From NCBI GenBank assembly GCA_030065235.1, contig JASJDC010000010.1, positions 80,313 to 144,312 of the forward strand: a stretch of 64,000 nucleotides of DNA, in the 5' to 3' direction. Source of the DNA: Alphaproteobacteria bacterium (GTDB taxonomy: Bacteria > Pseudomonadota > Alphaproteobacteria > UBA8366 > Aestuariispiraceae). Below the pieces are notes generated by a model. That model was not told the DNA's origin and did not search any database. It saw nothing but the letters and a program-made list of their open reading frames with translations. Positions within the stretch are counted from its first letter, which is position 1, and each line of letters opens with the position of its first letter. Below are positions 25,307 through 33,338 of this stretch, piece after piece. The translations under genes were made by a program, and so were the position numbers.

Positions 25307-26393
25307 AGGATACAGCGCCGTTAAAGCGCGGGTAGTCCGTATATCCTTCCGCGCCGCCGCTGTAGAAGGTTTCCGGCTTCGGGTCTGACAGGGGGAAGTT
25401 CTGCGCCACGCGATCCACCAGATCAGGATTGGCGATAAAGGGCTTCCCGAACCCGACGGCGTCTGCCGCGCCTGACCGGATCACCTCTGCGCCGGTCTGT
25501 GTCGTCAGCTTTTCGTTCAGAACAAACCCACCCTTGAACAGCGCGCGCATCTTCGGCGCCACGCTGTCCGCGGCGCGCGCCTCTCGCAGATAAAGAAACG
25601 CAAGAGCGCGCGTGCTCAGCGCTTCTGCGACGGCGCAAAACAACCCCTCCGGATCCGGATCGGACACTGAATGGCCGCTGCGCGGCGACAGATGCACGCC
25701 GATCCGGTCTGCCGGCCAAAGATCGCTTAGGCGATCCACGACCTCTAGCAGCAAGCGCATCCTGTTTTCGGGGGCGCCGCCGTATTCGTCTGTTCGGATG
25801 TTTGAAGAGCCCTGCAGGAATTGGTCGAACAAATACCCGTTTGCGCCATGAATCTCGATCCCGTCAAACCCAGCGGACAGCGCCATGCGGGCCGCTGTCG
25901 CGAATTGCTCGACGATTTGCGGCATCTCATCGGCTCGCAACGCGCGCGGGGTCACCCATGGCCTCTTGGGTCTGACCATCGTGACGGTTCCGTTGGGCGG
26001 CAACGCCGAAGGCGCGACAGGGGTTTCGCCCTCCAAGAATATCGGGTCCGACAATCGCCCAACATGCCAAAGCTGTGCAACGATGCGCCCGCCCTTTTCG
26101 TGAACGGCTTCTGTCACCTTGCGCCACGAACGCGCAAGGTCATCGCTCCAAAGCCCGCTGACGCCGGCATATCCAACCGCCTGAGGCGAAACCGGAATGC
26201 CTTCGGTTACAATCAAACCCGCCTCCGCCCGCTGCGCATAGTATTCAGACATCATGTCGGTCGCGGCAAAGTTTGGCCCGGCGCGACAGCGCGTCAAAGG
26301 CGACATCACGATGCGGTTGGGCAATGCCAGCGACCCAAGTCGCGTCGGGGTCAGCAGCACCTCTAAATGATCATTATGCGCAACTTTGGTCAT
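25305..26393 (-). CDS. Old Yellow Enzyme-type alkene reductase
   Basis: This 362-residue FMN protein reduces activated C=C bonds, nitro groups or enones with NAD(P)H. It shows LLTPTRLGSLALPNRIVMSPLTRCRA at the N-terminus, the substrate-binding His/Asn region FDGIEIHGANGYLFDQFLQ, and DEYGGAPENRMRLLLEVVD. The start at 26393 gives a normal OYE N-terminus; an upstream in-frame start at 26624 lies inside the divergent hydrolase gene and is rejected. It may reduce an unsaturated intermediate of the island pathway. Confidence 0.92.
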   Translation of the reverse strand: MTKVAHNDHLEVLLTPTRLGSLALPNRIVMSPLTRCRAGPNFAATDMMSEYYAQRAEAGLIVTEGIPVSPQAVGYAGVSGLWSDDLARSWRKVTEAVHEKGGRIVAQLWHVGRLSDPIFLEGETPVAPSALPPNGTVTMVRPKRPWVTPRALRADEMPQIVEQFATAARMALSAGFDGIEIHGANGYLFDQFLQGSSNIRTDEYGGAPENRMRLLLEVVDRLSDLWPADRIGVHLSPRSGHSVSDPDPEGLFCAVAEALSTRALAFLYLREARAADSVAPKMRALFKGGFVLNEKLTTQTGAEVIRSGAADAVGFGKPFIANPDLVDRVAQNFPLSDPKPETFYSGGAEGYTDYPRFNGAVS

Positions 26394-26486
26394 TGTGTTC
26401 AATAAATGCAATTTATAGCCAGTGATTACAAGAGGCGGATCGACGCCGTAGTTCCGAGGCCCATCGCGAAAGGGTGCGCATCGATA

Positions 26487-27977
26487 ATGACAGCATTCAA
26501 ACGCCACATAATCCGCGTCAAATCGCGCAACGTTCACCTGCGCGTGGGTGGAGAGGGGCCACCGGTCATCTTGCTTCACGAGTCTCCCCGCTCTTCCGCG
26601 GCGGTGACGCCGCTTGCAGCGCATCTTGTCAGCCGTGCAACGGTTCTGGCGCCCGACACGCCAGGGAACGGTCTTTCTGATCCGCTGCCGCTGTCGCGCC
26701 CGGATATTGCCGACTATGCCGATGCGCTCGCCGATCTAATGACGGCTTTGAACGTACCGCGCGCACCCATTTATGGCGCCCACACCGGCGCCTTGATCGC
26801 GATGGAAATGACGCTCAGGCGCCCGGACCTGGTGTCCTGCGCCGTTCTGGAGGGCTACCCGGTCTTTGACCCCGCTTTTCAGCAAGAGGCGCTGCGCAGT
26901 TACCTACCGTCCTTTGCGCCGGAATGGAGCGGCGCCCACATGGCCGCGCTTTGGTCACGGGTCCGGGACCAGTTCATCTTCTTCCCGTGGTATGCTGCTG
27001 GAGAGGCGGGACGGCTCGCCTGGCCCCCCGCCCCGCTTGAAACCCATGACGCGGTGCTCTCCGATCTGTTGGCGTCCGGCGACAATTACCGGGCGCCCTA
27101 TGCCGCCGCTTTCCGCTACGACGCCGTCGCAGGCGTCGGCAGACTTGTCGCGCTTCAAGCGCAGGGCGGCCCTCAGGTCACTTTTCTCACGCGCGCCGAC
27201 GACATGCTGTATCCCTACCTCTCGCAACTGCGAGCGCTGGCGCCCGACGGCGATATCCGGTCACTGAGCGCGGATCGCCCGGTTTGGGGCAAGACCATCT
27301 CCGACATCTTGTGCGGGGCCCGCGACGCGCCCATGACCGCGATGCTGTCTCAAGCCGAAGATCGTTTCTTCGCAGGGGGCGACTTGTTGGTGCGGCGCTT
27401 GGGGCGTGAAGACGGTCCGGTAAAGCTGATGCTGCACGGGCATCCCGGGTCGGGGGCGGGTTTGGGGCAACACGCGGCGGACGCCGGCCGTGAGGGAATG
27501 GTGCTGGTTCCCGACTTGCCGGGATCCGGCGACTCCAGTGCATTGCCGCTGGGGCCTGACATGGCGCGACGCCTTGCAGATCGGCTGCGGGCGGCGCTGC
27601 CAGACATCGAGATGGATCAAACCGCCTGGTTCACCGCCGGCCCAATAGCTGAAGCCCTACACGCAAAAGAACCCGCGCGCTTCGCCGCCCCGCAGGTGCA
27701 TGACGCCCTGCCGCGCGACCCTGACGCACTGGCGACCCTCGCACGCCAGTGGCCGCTCAATCTGCCTACGGACTGGCAGGGCAGTCACGTTATGGGCGCG
27801 TGGCACCGCGCGCGAGATGGCATGCTGCAACATCCCTGGTATGATCGCAGTGTCGCCGCGCGCCGGGTCTTGTCGGGAGAACCGGACTTGGCCGCCATTC
27901 ATGCACAATGCGCGGCGATACTGTCCGAGCGCGACACGAATGCGGCTCTGATTCCGGCGCTGATAAAAGGGGCGTGA
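26487..27977 (+). CDS. double alpha/beta-hydrolase-fold protein with non-canonical nucleophile elbows
   Basis: This 496-residue protein has two alpha/beta-hydrolase-like halves. The first (about 1-270) shows VILLHESPRSSAAV and a nucleophile elbow GAHTGALIAMEM, with Thr where Ser is expected. The second (about 290-496) shows LMLHGHPGSGAGLG and WFTAGPIAEAL, with no G-x-S-x-G. A shared motif, WSGAHMAALWSRVRD...PWY and WQGSHVMGAWHRARD...PWY, shows that the halves arose by duplication. It is divergent from the oxidoreductase gene. Hydrolase activity is not assured; a lyase or C-C hydrolase role is conceivable. The ATG at 26487 has AAAGGG upstream. Confidence 0.7.
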   Translation: MTAFKRHIIRVKSRNVHLRVGGEGPPVILLHESPRSSAAVTPLAAHLVSRATVLAPDTPGNGLSDPLPLSRPDIADYADALADLMTALNVPRAPIYGAHTGALIAMEMTLRRPDLVSCAVLEGYPVFDPAFQQEALRSYLPSFAPEWSGAHMAALWSRVRDQFIFFPWYAAGEAGRLAWPPAPLETHDAVLSDLLASGDNYRAPYAAAFRYDAVAGVGRLVALQAQGGPQVTFLTRADDMLYPYLSQLRALAPDGDIRSLSADRPVWGKTISDILCGARDAPMTAMLSQAEDRFFAGGDLLVRRLGREDGPVKLMLHGHPGSGAGLGQHAADAGREGMVLVPDLPGSGDSSALPLGPDMARRLADRLRAALPDIEMDQTAWFTAGPIAEALHAKEPARFAAPQVHDALPRDPDALATLARQWPLNLPTDWQGSHVMGAWHRARDGMLQHPWYDRSVAARRVLSGEPDLAAIHAQCAAILSERDTNAALIPALIKGA

Positions 27978-28005
27978 ACTGGGGTCGTGAACTGGGGGCG
28001 CATTT

Positions 28006-29022
28006 TCATTGCGCTGCGGTGCGCCCGGAGGCCATTAGGTCTGATGCTTGGCGCGACCATACCGGGTTCGCCTGCCCAAGAGCCGATCGCGCCGCGTCAT
28101 ATTCACGGCCCCAGCGTTCGACGATGTCGGCTGCAGGTTCAATCGCCTTTGTCGCTCCAACACCCTGACCGGCGCCCCAAATGTCTTTCCACGGCTTGGG
28201 CTTGGTCGAAACAAGGTCCAGCTTCTCGCGTTCGAGCCCGTGGAGGTTGTCGGGGTCCAACCCCGCCTTGCTGATGCTCTCGCGCAAGTAATTGCCATGC
28301 ATGCCCGTGAACACGTCAGACAGAACGATGTCTTTTGACGAGCTCTGCGCGATCATTGTTTTATAGTCGGCCACGGCGTTGGCTTCATATGTTGGGATGA
28401 AGGCGGTTCCTGAATAGGCGAAATCCGCGCCCATCGCTTCGGCCGCCAATACCCCGCGTCCGCTTGCGATCGCGCCGGCGAGCGCAAGCGGCCCGTCAAA
28501 CCATTCGCGAATTTCCTGCACCAGCGCAAAGGGCGACAAATCGCCCGCATGTCCGCCGGCCCCTGCAGCCACCGCGATTAGCCCATCGGCTCCTTTATCG
28601 ATGGCCTTGTGCGCATAAAAATTGTTGGTGATGTCATGCATGACGACGCCGCCGTAGGCGTGTACGGCGTCATTGATATCTGTCCGGGCGCCAAGCGACG
28701 TGATGATAATGGGAACCTTGTGACGGGCGCACATCTCCATATCTTCTTCGAGACGGCTGTTGGACCGGTGCACAATCTGGTTGACGGCGAACGGGGCTGA
28801 CGGGGCTTCTGGGTGCGCCCGGTCATGCGCGGCGAGATCTTCCTTGATCTGGTGAAACCACTCCTCCAGCAGGCTGGCCGGGCGCGCATTGAGCGCCGGG
28901 AAGGATCCCACGATGCCCGCCTTGCACTGAGCGATGACAAGTTCAGGGCCGGAAATAATGAACAGAGGCGATGCGATGAGGGGAAGCCGGAGCCGCCCCT
29001 TCAAGATGTCGGGGCAACTCAA
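28006..29022 (-). CDS. nitronate monooxygenase family flavoprotein
   Basis: This 338-residue FMN TIM-barrel belongs to the NMO/2-nitropropane dioxygenase family, which oxidises alkyl nitronates; many members have unknown substrates. Visible are LIASPLFIISGPELVIAQCKAGIVGSFP at the N-terminus, GAGGHAGDLSPFALVQEI and LAGAIASGRGVLAAEAMGADFAYSGTAF. It follows the iclR gene on the minus strand by 25 bases and is probably cotranscribed with it. A nearby Old Yellow Enzyme also handles nitro or enone chemistry, but no nitro substrate can be proven. Confidence 0.88.
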   Translation of the reverse strand: MSCPDILKGRLRLPLIASPLFIISGPELVIAQCKAGIVGSFPALNARPASLLEEWFHQIKEDLAAHDRAHPEAPSAPFAVNQIVHRSNSRLEEDMEMCARHKVPIIITSLGARTDINDAVHAYGGVVMHDITNNFYAHKAIDKGADGLIAVAAGAGGHAGDLSPFALVQEIREWFDGPLALAGAIASGRGVLAAEAMGADFAYSGTAFIPTYEANAVADYKTMIAQSSSKDIVLSDVFTGMHGNYLRESISKAGLDPDNLHGLEREKLDLVSTKPKPWKDIWGAGQGVGATKAIEPAADIVERWGREYDAARSALGQANPVWSRQASDLMASGRTAAQ

Positions 29023-29047
29023 TGGGAAACCCTTTCAAAAAAGAGAG

Positions 29048-29902
29048 TTAAGCGCGATTGCTTTGGCCTTCCGCCCGTTCCCGGTGCAGGCCTCGCCACA
29101 TGTTTCGCTTGCGTTCGGCCTCGGGCAACTGCCGTAGGCTCCGGTCGAGCCGCTGACCTTGTTCCCGCAGAAGTGCGGCGAGACCCGCAATACGATCCTT
29201 GGCGAAACGATGCTTCTCGCCGTTGATCGTCAGCGTTCCGATCGGTCGACCATTGCGTGCGACCAACGCGAGCGCTAAGCCGTAGACCAGCCCCTGCCGA
29301 TCGTCGAGCGCAAGTGCGTAGCCAACATTGCGGCATTCGACGATTTGGGCTTCGACTGTCTTGCGGTCGAAGCCCGGCGTGCTCTCGTCCACACCGTCCA
29401 AGATAAATGCAATCTCGTCGTCCAGCATCGCCGCCAGAAGCGCGACGCCCGTGGCCCCCGCCCAGACAGGCCGGTGCGACCCAATATCCATCGCCAGCGC
29501 CGGCAATTGGTGTGAACCGGTCACCACCTCGATACAGGTGAGCGCGTTGCCTGAACGAAGGCAGTAGCAGGCCGTGTCGCTGGTGCCGTCGACCAGTGTG
29601 GTCAACACCTCTCGGGCCTTCTCCGACAGATCGTATCGGTTCGAGGCCGCCGATGCGAGCGCAAAGAATTCCAGCCCCAACGCATACCGTTTGGACGAAA
29701 GATCCTGTTCGACGAAGTTGTGTTGCACGAGTGTCGAAATCAACCGATAGGTCGTGGATCTGTCGAGCCCGGTCAATTCGGCGAGATCCATGAGCCGCAA
29801 ACCATCGGGAGGAGCTGACGCGATTTGCTTGAGCAACGTGATCGCACGGTCGACTGTCTGCGAGCCAGGTTGATCCGATGACCTCCGACCACTCTTTGGC
29901 AT
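29048..29902 (-). CDS. IclR-family transcriptional regulator
   Basis: This 284-residue regulator has an N-terminal winged HTH (VDRAITLLKQIASAPPDGLRLMDLAELTGLDRSTTYRLISTLV, about 18-60) and a C-terminal IclR effector domain (HRPVWAGATGVALLAAM, YGLALALVARNGRPIGTLTI). The ATG at 29902 has AAGGGG seven bases upstream; an in-frame TTG at 29917 is less likely. It is divergent from the second island operon (30100) and upstream of the nitronate monooxygenase gene, so it likely controls both. The effector is unknown. Confidence 0.92.
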   Translation of the reverse strand: MPKSGRRSSDQPGSQTVDRAITLLKQIASAPPDGLRLMDLAELTGLDRSTTYRLISTLVQHNFVEQDLSSKRYALGLEFFALASAASNRYDLSEKAREVLTTLVDGTSDTACYCLRSGNALTCIEVVTGSHQLPALAMDIGSHRPVWAGATGVALLAAMLDDEIAFILDGVDESTPGFDRKTVEAQIVECRNVGYALALDDRQGLVYGLALALVARNGRPIGTLTINGEKHRFAKDRIAGLAALLREQGQRLDRSLRQLPEAERKRNMWRGLHRERAEGQSNRA

Positions 29903-30099
29903 GTTGCGCCCCTTCAAATGACAGTTGGAAGACTGAATCTGGACAATGACACATCAATGGCCGCCCCTCCAGGCACAGATACGATCCTAGCTTTCCAAGA
30001 TTTCGTATATTGAACAGTAGCGCCAATAAATCCGCAATACAAAATTATCCTTGACTCGCAAGCCGGGCGATAGGAATTTCGTCGCATGCTGCTCGAGGT
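29903..30099. promoter_or_regulatory. divergent promoter region iclR / second island operon
   Basis: This AT-richer gap between divergent genes must hold both promoters and, by analogy with IclR systems, an operator. An imperfect inverted repeat is visible: CGTATATTG near 29996 and CAATAC near 30031. I cannot place exact -35/-10 elements with confidence. Confidence 0.4.
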
Positions 30100-31272
30100 G
30101 TGATGACCCATCAAATCCACATCCATTCTCCCGATGAAATCGATTTGTTTCGCGCATCAATACGCGGTTTCGTCGAGGGCGAACTCACCGAAGCACGGGT
30201 GCGTGCGATGGATGACAGGCGCGCGCTTGAGCCAGAGCTGCGCAGCCAAATGGCTCAATTGGGCTGGTTAGGCCTGTCCCTGCCCGAAGCCTATGGCGGG
30301 AGCGCAGCCGGTGTTGAGATGGGTGTCGTCCTGGTGGAAGAGGTTTCTCGTGTGTTTCCCTCGCTCGGCACACTTCTGGTTCTTTGGGCGATGGGCGCTC
30401 GCGCGGTGAGTCAACATGGCAGCGATCTCCAGAAATCGCAGATCCTGCCGCGCATGGCGGATGGCGCCTACGCCCTCGCCTTTGGCATTTCAGAACCGGA
30501 TGGCGGGACCGATGCGCTTCGTTGCAAGACCCGTGCGACACGGACAGAGAGCGGTTGGCGCGTCGACGGATCAAAGCTCTATACGTCCTTCGCGGCGGAA
30601 TCCGATGCGATCGCCACGCTGTGCCGAACCGCGCCGCTTGAAGACGGCAAACCTTCGCGAGGCTTGTCCGTGATCCTGGTTCCGCGCGCTCAGGACGGTG
30701 TGGAAACGCGCAGGATGAACCTGATGGCGCATCGCGCGGCCTGCACCTGTGAAACCTATTTCGACGATGCGCGTGCGGCTGCTGATGACCTCCTGGGCGA
30801 AGAGGGACGTGGATTTAAACAACTGCTGTCCACGTTGGACGAAGAACGCATACTCGCGGCGGCGATGTATGTCGGCATCATGCAAGGGGCGTTGGACGGC
30901 ATGGTGGCGTATGCCTGCGACCGCGTCGCCTTTGGCAAGCAGATTGGCGGGTTTCAGGCGATCCAGCATCCAATCGCGGATGTCGCGACAGACCTTGAGC
31001 ACGCGCGGCTCATGGTGTCGCATGCGGCGCGTCTTTTTGACCGTAACGAAGACAGTTCAAACGCGGCCGCGATGGCCAAGCTTTTCGCCTCCGAAGCGGC
31101 GGCGCGGGCGACAGATCGTGGTATGCGTGTCATGGGCGGGTACGGCTTGGTTCAGGAACATAGCATGGAGCGGCTTTTTCGCGACGCGCGGCTCGGCTTG
31201 TTCAGCCCCATTTCAAACGAGATGATCCGCAACCAGATTGGCGAACGGCTCGGCCTGCCACGCAGCTATTGA
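30100..31272 (+). CDS. acyl-CoA dehydrogenase (atypical C-terminus)
   Basis: This 390-residue protein is an ACAD by ALAFGISEPDGGTDALRCKTRATRT, GSKLYTSFAAESDAIATLC and FGKQIGGFQAIQHPIADVATD. The C-terminal catalytic Glu of the usual EGTNEIQR motif is absent: the site reads FSPISNEMIRNQIG. This subfamily pattern occurs in other ACADs and implies a catalytic base elsewhere. It starts the second island operon, divergent from iclR. It may oxidise a cyclic or branched acyl-CoA rather than a straight chain. Confidence 0.88.
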   Translation: MMTHQIHIHSPDEIDLFRASIRGFVEGELTEARVRAMDDRRALEPELRSQMAQLGWLGLSLPEAYGGSAAGVEMGVVLVEEVSRVFPSLGTLLVLWAMGARAVSQHGSDLQKSQILPRMADGAYALAFGISEPDGGTDALRCKTRATRTESGWRVDGSKLYTSFAAESDAIATLCRTAPLEDGKPSRGLSVILVPRAQDGVETRRMNLMAHRAACTCETYFDDARAAADDLLGEEGRGFKQLLSTLDEERILAAAMYVGIMQGALDGMVAYACDRVAFGKQIGGFQAIQHPIADVATDLEHARLMVSHAARLFDRNEDSSNAAAMAKLFASEAAARATDRGMRVMGGYGLVQEHSMERLFRDARLGLFSPISNEMIRNQIGERLGLPRSY

Positions 31273-31279
31273 GGGCCGG

Positions 31280-32434
31280 ATGCAGGCGATCAAACCCGCA
31301 CATTATCCATGGCTCGACTACCGGCGGTACGCTTTTTCACTGGGTCGGATGGGCGGCGGAGCGGCGTGGCTATCCGGTGCAACCGCCTCGACCTGGGACC
31401 CAGAGACGCGCCATATCGAAATTCGAGGCGGGATGGCGCAACAGGCCGCGACGGCCTGGGACAAGATCGAAGCGGTTCTTGAAGCCGCCGGTTTGACTCT
31501 GGCGGATGTCACGCGCGTGACCGAGTACCTGCCCCCCAATGGCGTGAAGCGCTATGCAGAGCTTGCCGAAACGCGGGATGCGCGGCTCGGCGGCGTGCGG
31601 CCTACCGTGAACACGGCGCCTGTCGCCGCTCTCTTTCGATCCGGCGCGTTGGTCGAGATCGAAGTCCTTGCAGGCCCGCGCAGCAGTGTCGTTGGCGACG
31701 GCGTCATTCACCTTCCTACCCTGTCGCCAACATTGCCGAATGGCGACATCGCCTATCCGGGCGACGTGGTGGGTCAGACCGCGCGCATTTTTGATCGCGC
31801 CGAAGAGATCCTGACCGACCTCGGCAGCGATCTGTCTCACATCGCCATGACAGTGGATTTCCTCAGCCCTGCCGCACGCAACAACTACAAATCATCAGGT
31901 CAGGTTCGGCTCGACCGGCTTGGCCCTGTTTACCCAGGCGCGGCCGGAATCGTGCAGCCCCAGCTCATGCACCCCGAAGCCCTGGTCCAGTATGACATCA
32001 CGGCGACGCGCGACGAACCGGAACGGATCGATCCAGGTTGGCGACGCTATGACGCGCTCTCCTATAGCGCTGCAGTCAAGGCCGGGCCGCTGGTGTTTCT
32101 GTCGGGCATGGGCGCTCTTGACCCTGAGAAGCTCGAGTTTCGTCACGCAGACGAGATCGCGGCGCAAGCAGACTACATCTTTGAATTGACGGAAAAAGCG
32201 ATGCACAGCGCAGGCGGCGCCCTGCGTGACATTGTCAAACAGGTTGAGTTCGTGGCCCCTCATGCGGTGGATCAATACCGCAGCGTGGCCGAGGTTCGGC
32301 GCAAATGGTTTGGCGATGTCCCGCCCGCCGCGACCGGGGTGACCTGTGGTGCGTTGTTGCGCGGGGCCATGCGCATTGAGATCGTGCAGGTGGCCGTGAT
32401 TGGCGCCGGCGCCGCAGAAGACGAAACCGCATGA
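31280..32434 (+). CDS. triple-domain RidA/YjgF-like fusion protein
   Basis: This 384-residue protein contains three consecutive RidA-like domains: about 10-130 (ending LVEIEVLAG), 135-265 (ending ALVQYDITA) and 270-385 (ending MRIEIVQVAV). RidA normally is a homotrimer of single domains of about 125 residues with active sites at subunit interfaces, so this chain could fold as a covalent trimer. By eye the carboxylate-binding Arg of RidA is not conserved in any of the three repeats. It may be an acyl-CoA-pathway enzyme or binding protein rather than an imine deaminase. The ATG at 31280 follows the previous stop by eight bases. Confidence 0.75.
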   Translation: MQAIKPAHYPWLDYRRYAFSLGRMGGGAAWLSGATASTWDPETRHIEIRGGMAQQAATAWDKIEAVLEAAGLTLADVTRVTEYLPPNGVKRYAELAETRDARLGGVRPTVNTAPVAALFRSGALVEIEVLAGPRSSVVGDGVIHLPTLSPTLPNGDIAYPGDVVGQTARIFDRAEEILTDLGSDLSHIAMTVDFLSPAARNNYKSSGQVRLDRLGPVYPGAAGIVQPQLMHPEALVQYDITATRDEPERIDPGWRRYDALSYSAAVKAGPLVFLSGMGALDPEKLEFRHADEIAAQADYIFELTEKAMHSAGGALRDIVKQVEFVAPHAVDQYRSVAEVRRKWFGDVPPAATGVTCGALLRGAMRIEIVQVAVIGAGAAEDETA

Positions 32435-32928
32435 CGCTGCTGACCGATGACATTCGCCGCTGTATTGGAGCGCAGGTTACCTATCCCGCCTCAGAGCCCA
32501 TTGGCGCCGCGTCGCCACGCTATTACGCCATGGCCGTGCGAGACGAGAATCCTGCATTTTGGGACGATGCGGCCGCGCGCGCAGCGGGTCTGCCCGGATG
32601 CGTCGCTCCAACGACTTTCGTTGTGGATTGCAACTTTTACGCCCGCGGCGCCGCAGATGAGAGCGGCTATTTCGGGCACCAATGGGACATTCCCGGTGGG
32701 CCCTGGCAGGTGATCCGGGGCGGGAACGACTATCAATTTGCGCGTCCAATCGTGGCGACGGACCGGATATCGGTTTCGTTCACGCTGAGCGACATCGAAG
32801 AAAAGGCGGCTCGGCAGGGTGGTTCCCAGCTGATGCTGACCTCGCTGATCGTCTACAGGGCTGACGACAGGGTAGAGGTGGCGCGCAACACCGAAACGAT
32901 CTTCCTGCGCAAGGCGCCCTCGACATGA
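32431..32928 (+). CDS. MaoC-like hot-dog protein (FAS1-like dehydratase N-terminal type)
   Basis: This 165-residue protein has ITYPASEPIGAASPRYYAMAVRDENPAFWDD-like features: YPASEPIGAASPRYYAMAVR near the N-terminus and WQVIRGGNDYQFARPI. It resembles the non-catalytic partner of heteromeric MaoC hydratases. It is coupled to the RidA-like gene upstream (ATGA overlap) and to another hot-dog gene downstream (four-base overlap). The two probably form a heterodimeric hydratase, as for ChsH1/ChsH2-type enzymes. Confidence 0.75.
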   Translation: MTLLTDDIRRCIGAQVTYPASEPIGAASPRYYAMAVRDENPAFWDDAAARAAGLPGCVAPTTFVVDCNFYARGAADESGYFGHQWDIPGGPWQVIRGGNDYQFARPIVATDRISVSFTLSDIEEKAARQGGSQLMLTSLIVYRADDRVEVARNTETIFLRKAPST

Positions 32929-33338
32929 CCGTCCCCCCTGCCGCGTTGACGGTCACCCTCGATCTGCCGGACCTGATGGCTTACGGCGCCGCGACCTGGG
33001 ATTGGCACCGCAGCCACTATGACCGTGACTGGGCGCGGGCGTCGGGTTTGCCCGATTGCATGGTTGACGGACAGTTCTTCGGTGCGCTTTTCGCCCGTCA
33101 GATCGGTGACAGCTACGGAGCCGCTGCGCGTATCGTGACCATGCGTCTGAGGTATCATGCGCTGGCGTTCGCCACGGATACGATCACCGTAACCGCGACA
33201 CTGGACACAGACGCCGACGGACCGCCGGGCCAGGTTGTGCTGTCGCAAGAGGCGCATCGGGACGATATCCGGCTCGCCTCGGCCCGCACCGAAGTTCTTC
33301 TGCCCACACCCAGTTCCGAAAGCGAAACGACACCATGA
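32925..33338 (+). CDS. MaoC-like hot-dog protein (second subunit)
   Basis: This 137-residue hot-dog protein shows AATWDWHRSHYDRDWARASGLPDCMVDGQFFGALFARQIGD. The Asp and His of the hydratase dyad are plausible at W-D-W-H-R-S-H-Y-D. It follows the preceding half-sized hot-dog gene with a four-base overlap and precedes the acyl-CoA ligase with another. It likely supplies the catalytic half of a heteromeric enoyl-CoA hydratase. Specificity is unknown. Confidence 0.75.
   Translation: MTVPPAALTVTLDLPDLMAYGAATWDWHRSHYDRDWARASGLPDCMVDGQFFGALFARQIGDSYGAAARIVTMRLRYHALAFATDTITVTATLDTDADGPPGQVVLSQEAHRDDIRLASARTEVLLPTPSSESETTP

Noticed and set aside
25305..26624. 439-codon version of the Old Yellow Enzyme gene
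   Set aside because: The extra N-terminus overlaps the divergent hydrolase gene; the start at 26393 matches the family.
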